Assembly (NCBI GenBank): GCA_027858865.1
Contig: JAQIBW010000001.1
Location: 1 to 8,220, forward strand
Source: Sulfurimonas sp.
GTDB lineage: Bacteria; Campylobacterota; Campylobacteria; Campylobacterales; Sulfurimonadaceae
Direction: 5' to 3'
Length of the DNA: 8,220 nt
Both the position numbers and the translations under genes were made by a program. A model generated the notes under the pieces. The model made no database searches and was not told the origin of the DNA. It saw only the letters and a program-made list of their open reading frames with translations. Shown here one piece after another: positions 6,201 to 8,220 of the stretch. Each line of letters opens with the position of its first letter. The stretch's first letter is position 1.

Positions 6201-6763
6201 ATCTCTACACCTTTTTGACGACAAGCTTCTTGGCATGCATGAAGAGCAGCTTTTATCTGTAGTGGGTCTTGAGCAGTTTCTAATAAAAATATATCTACAC
6301 CACCATCGATAAGGGCTAAACAAAACTCTGTATAGCCCTTATGCATCTCGTCATACGTGATGTGACCAAGGGAAGGAAGTTTTGTCCCAGGTCCAACAGA
6401 ACCCAGACAAAAACGTGGATGCTCTGGAGTTGAGAATTTTTCACACTCTTGTTTTACAAGCTCTGCCCCTGCTTTTGTTAATTCATAAGCGCGATCACCA
6501 ATCTGGTACTCATCTAAAACCCATGAGAATGAGCCAAATGTATTAGTAGTAATCAAGTCAGCACCGGCAGTTAGGTAAGCATGAAAAATCTCACTAAGAA
6601 CTTCAGGGGCTGTAACGTTTAGAAGTTCATTACAACCTTCATTGCCTTGCCAAGCCTCTTTAGAAATCTGGTCATCGTGTTGTTGCAGCTGTGTTCCCAT
6701 AGCTCCATCAATAATGAGTGGACGTTTTTTGATTGTATCTAGTATGTATTGTTTTGTTGTCAT
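3272..6763 (-). CDS. metH: Cobalamin-dependent methionine synthase
   Basis: This 1163-residue cytosolic enzyme moves a methyl group from 5-methyltetrahydrofolate through cob(I)alamin to homocysteine to make methionine. All four modules are present. The homocysteine domain (1-310) has zinc ligands Cys227, Cys293 and Cys294. The pterin domain (about 335-600) has GERSNATGS (343-351) and DVN (382-384). The cobalamin part has a helical cap (about 635-715) and a Rossmann domain (716-840), with DVHDVG (730-735), His732 being the lower axial cobalt ligand. The AdoMet reactivation domain (about 880-1163) has RYSFGYAACPD (1106-1116). It is slightly shorter than the 1227-residue E. coli enzyme, with no missing key residue. 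The ATG at 6763 places the first domain at its normal start, though the ribosome site is weak (AAAAGA). It stands alone, not in an operon. Confidence 0.97.
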   Translation of the reverse strand: MTTKQYILDTIKKRPLIIDGAMGTQLQQHDDQISKEAWQGNEGCNELLNVTAPEVLSEIFHAYLTAGADLITTNTFGSFSWVLDEYQIGDRAYELTKAGAELVKQECEKFSTPEHPRFCLGSVGPGTKLPSLGHITYDEMHKGYTEFCLALIDGGVDIFLLETAQDPLQIKAALHACQEACRQKGVEIPIMVSVTIELSGTMLIGTDAETIATILEPFDILSLGFNCGTGPEQVLKHVKILSEVWHKPISIHANAGLPQNRGGYTYYPMGPDEFTNQQEKFLAFDGVSFLGGCCGTTPQHIRALTNKVSNIVPKAPSGSHKNSIASLFNTVPLMQEPAPLLVGERSNATGSKAFRELLLEENYEGTLSVAQQQVRAGAHVIDVNVGFAGRDETKDMNAVMEMYAQKIALPLMPDSTQTTGLETALKNIGGKPILNSVNLEDGEAKFDDVCKLAKKYGASLVCLTIDEVGMAKSIEEKLKVADRIIDLATNRHGIKKEDLVFDVLTFTLGSGDSEYFEAGINTIEAIRQLRIKHPEVGAILGLSNISFGLDKDARPYLNSMFLHHCVQAGLTSVIINVKHIIPLNKIPQLDQDICDDLIFNRKPNGEALFTFIEHFSSKEAVDNEVEDAAYLAMSDEEKIAKLLMDGDKDRMIPLVEEARKTIAPEKIVNEILIDAMKVVGELFGSGQMQLPFVLQSAETMKKTVDHLNPYLPKVEKAVDTTLALGTVRGDVHDVGKNLVDIILSNNGFKVQNLGIKVELEKFIQAMKDGHISALGFSGLLVKSTQVMQENFKLLKEEGIDIPILIGGAALTRSFVDDFCRPFYDGPIFYCKDAFDGVTAMSRIEAGNFDTDLHGKDSEEKVVKEKKEIIIPPFKELKMPTRDVKVPTPPFWGRREMKLTTAQIEMAFEWINHKILFKSRWGYSSKGMTKEQYQKQVDEVIRPAYEKLKAQFLDEKLFEPTIIYGYWPCRSDDNTLLIFDESEGYNSPDEVNTEHLENVMGRAIKQFTFPRQSKAPHRALSDFFHNDRHDVIALTCVSAGAKLSDAERLIYDKGNYTEYYQFHGLGVELAEALAEIVHKQIRLDLNISEGEGSKLSDVQMNKYLGSRYSFGYAACPDLELNRPLFDLLKPEEFGIELSETFQIHPEQSTSALVVYHPNATYYNV

Positions 6764-6801
6764 GATAATAAAAATCTTTTAATAATGGAATATTGACATA
6801 T

Positions 6802-6810
6802 ATTTTAGCA
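6802..6810 (-). promoter_or_regulatory. Candidate extended -10 promoter for metH
   Basis: TGCTAAAAT on the minus strand is an extended -10 motif ending 39 bases before the metH ATG. No clear -35 box is seen. The resulting leader of about 30 bases is too short to hold a cobalamin or SAM riboswitch, and I see no such structure up to the next gene. Confidence 0.35.
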
Positions 6811-6979
6811 AAGTTGAACATAAAAATTGCTTTTTGTATATTTATGAAACATAATACTAAGCTAGAATTATAAAAGTCTCTGAAATTTCTCTATAATTGA
6901 CATAGGACAAATAATTTTTTCTTATTTGATGATATATTAGCATATAAGTTTTATGTATGATAATAAGGGGGAAATAATA

Positions 6980-8220
6980 ATGTTAAATAATATGTCTATA
7001 AAAGTAAAAATGGTTGTTATGGTCTTAATGCCTGCACTTGTAATCTTTGTTTTACTGGCAATGAGTAGTGTTGGTAGTTACAAAAAGCTTACTGGGCTTG
7101 ATAAGATTGGGGAAGCTACAATCTTGGCAACAAAAATAAGTGCAATGATTCATAACACTCAAAAAGAAAGGGGTGCTTCTGCTGGTTTTATTGGTTCAAA
7201 GGGTTCAAAATTTAAAGAAGCTTTGACAAAAATCCGTAAAGATACAGATGCTACAAGAGCAGAGATGCAAGCTTATTATAAAAGTATGGACTTTTCAATA
7301 TATCCAAAAGAGATGCAAAACTATATGAACGATGCTATGAGTAGAATTTCTCAGATTACTCACAAAAGATCAAAAGTTAGTTCTTTAGAGTTTGCTATCT
7401 CAGATGCTGTTGGTTATTACACTCCTATGAATGCTGCCTTTTTAGATACTATCGCAGCTATTGCAAAGATGAGTGAAAATGTGAATATGAGTAGAAGTTT
7501 AAATGCTTATACAAACTATCTTTACTCTAAAGAGAGAGCCGGTATTGAGAGAGCGGTAATGAGTGGAACATTTGCAAAAGACTCTTTTCCAGCTGGGTTT
7601 TACGCTAAGTTTGTAAAGCTGATGAGTCAGCAAAAAACTTATATGGATAGGTTCTTATTTATTGCATCTGGGGACAATAGCAATTTTTATAAAAGTACAG
7701 TGGTTGGAGCTTCGGTTGATGAAGTTGAGCGAATGAGAAAAGTTGGACTGGCAAATTTTGATGGTGGGTTTGGGATTCAATCAACTTACTGGTTTGACAC
7801 AATCACAAAAAAGATAAACCTACTGAAAAAAGTTGAAGACCATTTAAGTGAATCTCTCTTAAATGATATTAATCGTTTAAAAAGTGAAGCTACTAACAGC
7901 TTAATTATGACACTTGCTCTAAATGTAATTATTGTGGCTTTTGTTTTAGGATTTGGATTTATGGTTGCTAATGGCTTAACTAGAAGAATTTCTTTGTTTA
8001 AGAGTGAGCTTGATGATATTATCTCTTCGAAAGATTTCTCAAAGCAAATTTCTCAAAGTGGTGGGGATGAGATATCTTCTATACAAAGTGCGGCAAATCA
8101 TACTCTCGAGACTGCATATGAAGCCATCTTAAATGCAAATGAAAGTTTAGAAAACTCAGAGAAACATTCTCAAGAAAATGAAATACAATTAGAGAAAAAT
8201 AGGTTGACACTATCTCTTAC
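6980..8220 (+). CDS. Methyl-accepting chemotaxis-type receptor with NIT-like sensor domain (5' part)
   Basis: The frame is open from the ATG at 6980 to the window end (413 full codons), so the C-terminus is missing. A strong ribosome site, AAGGGGGAA (6965-6973), precedes the ATG. Residues 9-29 form a first membrane segment. A mostly helical periplasmic domain (about 45-300) has the paired motifs QKERGASAGFIGSKG (61-75) and SKERAGIERAVMSGTF (183-198), typical of the NIT nitrate/nitrite-sensing domain. A second membrane segment (308-331) leads into a HAMP-like linker (332-380) and the start of a long coiled coil (SLENSEKHSQENEIQLEKN). The methylation and signalling region would follow outside the window. 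The chemotaxis assignment is thus by architecture; a NIT sensor kinase or diguanylate cyclase is possible. The ligand is inferred. The gene is divergent from metH. Confidence 0.82.
   Translation, partial: MLNNMSIKVKMVVMVLMPALVIFVLLAMSSVGSYKKLTGLDKIGEATILATKISAMIHNTQKERGASAGFIGSKGSKFKEALTKIRKDTDATRAEMQAYYKSMDFSIYPKEMQNYMNDAMSRISQITHKRSKVSSLEFAISDAVGYYTPMNAAFLDTIAAIAKMSENVNMSRSLNAYTNYLYSKERAGIERAVMSGTFAKDSFPAGFYAKFVKLMSQQKTYMDRFLFIASGDNSNFYKSTVVGASVDEVERMRKVGLANFDGGFGIQSTYWFDTITKKINLLKKVEDHLSESLLNDINRLKSEATNSLIMTLALNVIIVAFVLGFGFMVANGLTRRISLFKSELDDIISSKDFSKQISQSGGDEISSIQSAANHTLETAYEAILNANESLENSEKHSQENEIQLEKNRLTLSL

Noticed and set aside
6905..6911. GGACAAA as a third copy of the yifB-type palindrome
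   Set aside because: Only the left half is present; there is no TGTC partner at the right spacing.
6897..6938. TTGACA and TATATT before the receptor gene as a promoter; also a sigma-28 promoter
   Set aside because: The spacing between TTGACA and TATATT is 30 bases, far from 17, and the 17-spaced hexamer TCTTAT is poor. No good sigma-28 -10 (CGATWT) with a matching -35 is seen.
6764..6979. Cobalamin or SAM riboswitch before metH
   Set aside because: There is too little space after the likely promoter, and no B12-box-like or SAM-box-like sequence is visible.

Overview
The window is AT-rich chromosomal DNA that looks like a Campylobacterota (epsilonproteobacterial) genome of the Sulfurimonas/Sulfuricurvum type. 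That assignment rests on base composition, protein style and the gene set (long cobalamin-dependent MetH, a YifB/ComM ATPase, a nitrate-sensor-type chemoreceptor). It is an inference, not a database result.

Left part (1-1440). A small DUF3144 gene points right. Facing it on the minus strand are two small gene units, each followed directly by a copy of the same ~70-base structured repeat. Read on the minus strand, the first unit is a small lipoprotein gene with a frame break, then a repeat (1039 to 970). The second is a ribbon-helix-helix antitoxin plus RelE/ParE toxin, then the second repeat (400 to 332). The repeats start 1-4 bases after the stop codons, carry R''-like (ATAAC) and R'-like (GTTAT) ends around a stem-loop, and resemble integron attC sites in the orientation of the genes. 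A consensus GTTRRRY core (GTTAGAT, 1440-1434) lies 11 bases before the lipoprotein start. I read this as a two-cassette remnant of a chromosomal integron without an integrase in view (a CALIN). The toxin-antitoxin cassette has its own consensus promoter (TTGACA, 17 bases, TATAAT) covered by an inverted repeat.

Middle (1441-3270). A 226-base divergent intergenic region holds a possible promoter for the cassettes and two similar palindromes with the core GACA-AAW-TGTC in front of yifB/comM. yifB is complete and ends before a hairpin that can serve as a terminator for both converging genes.

Right part (3272-8220). metH (minus strand, 1163 codons) has all four methionine synthase modules with their key residues. 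Divergent from it is the start of a methyl-accepting chemotaxis-type receptor with two membrane segments and a NIT-like periplasmic domain, cut by the window end. These right-hand genes look like ordinary core genome. The unusual part is the cassette array next to yifB.
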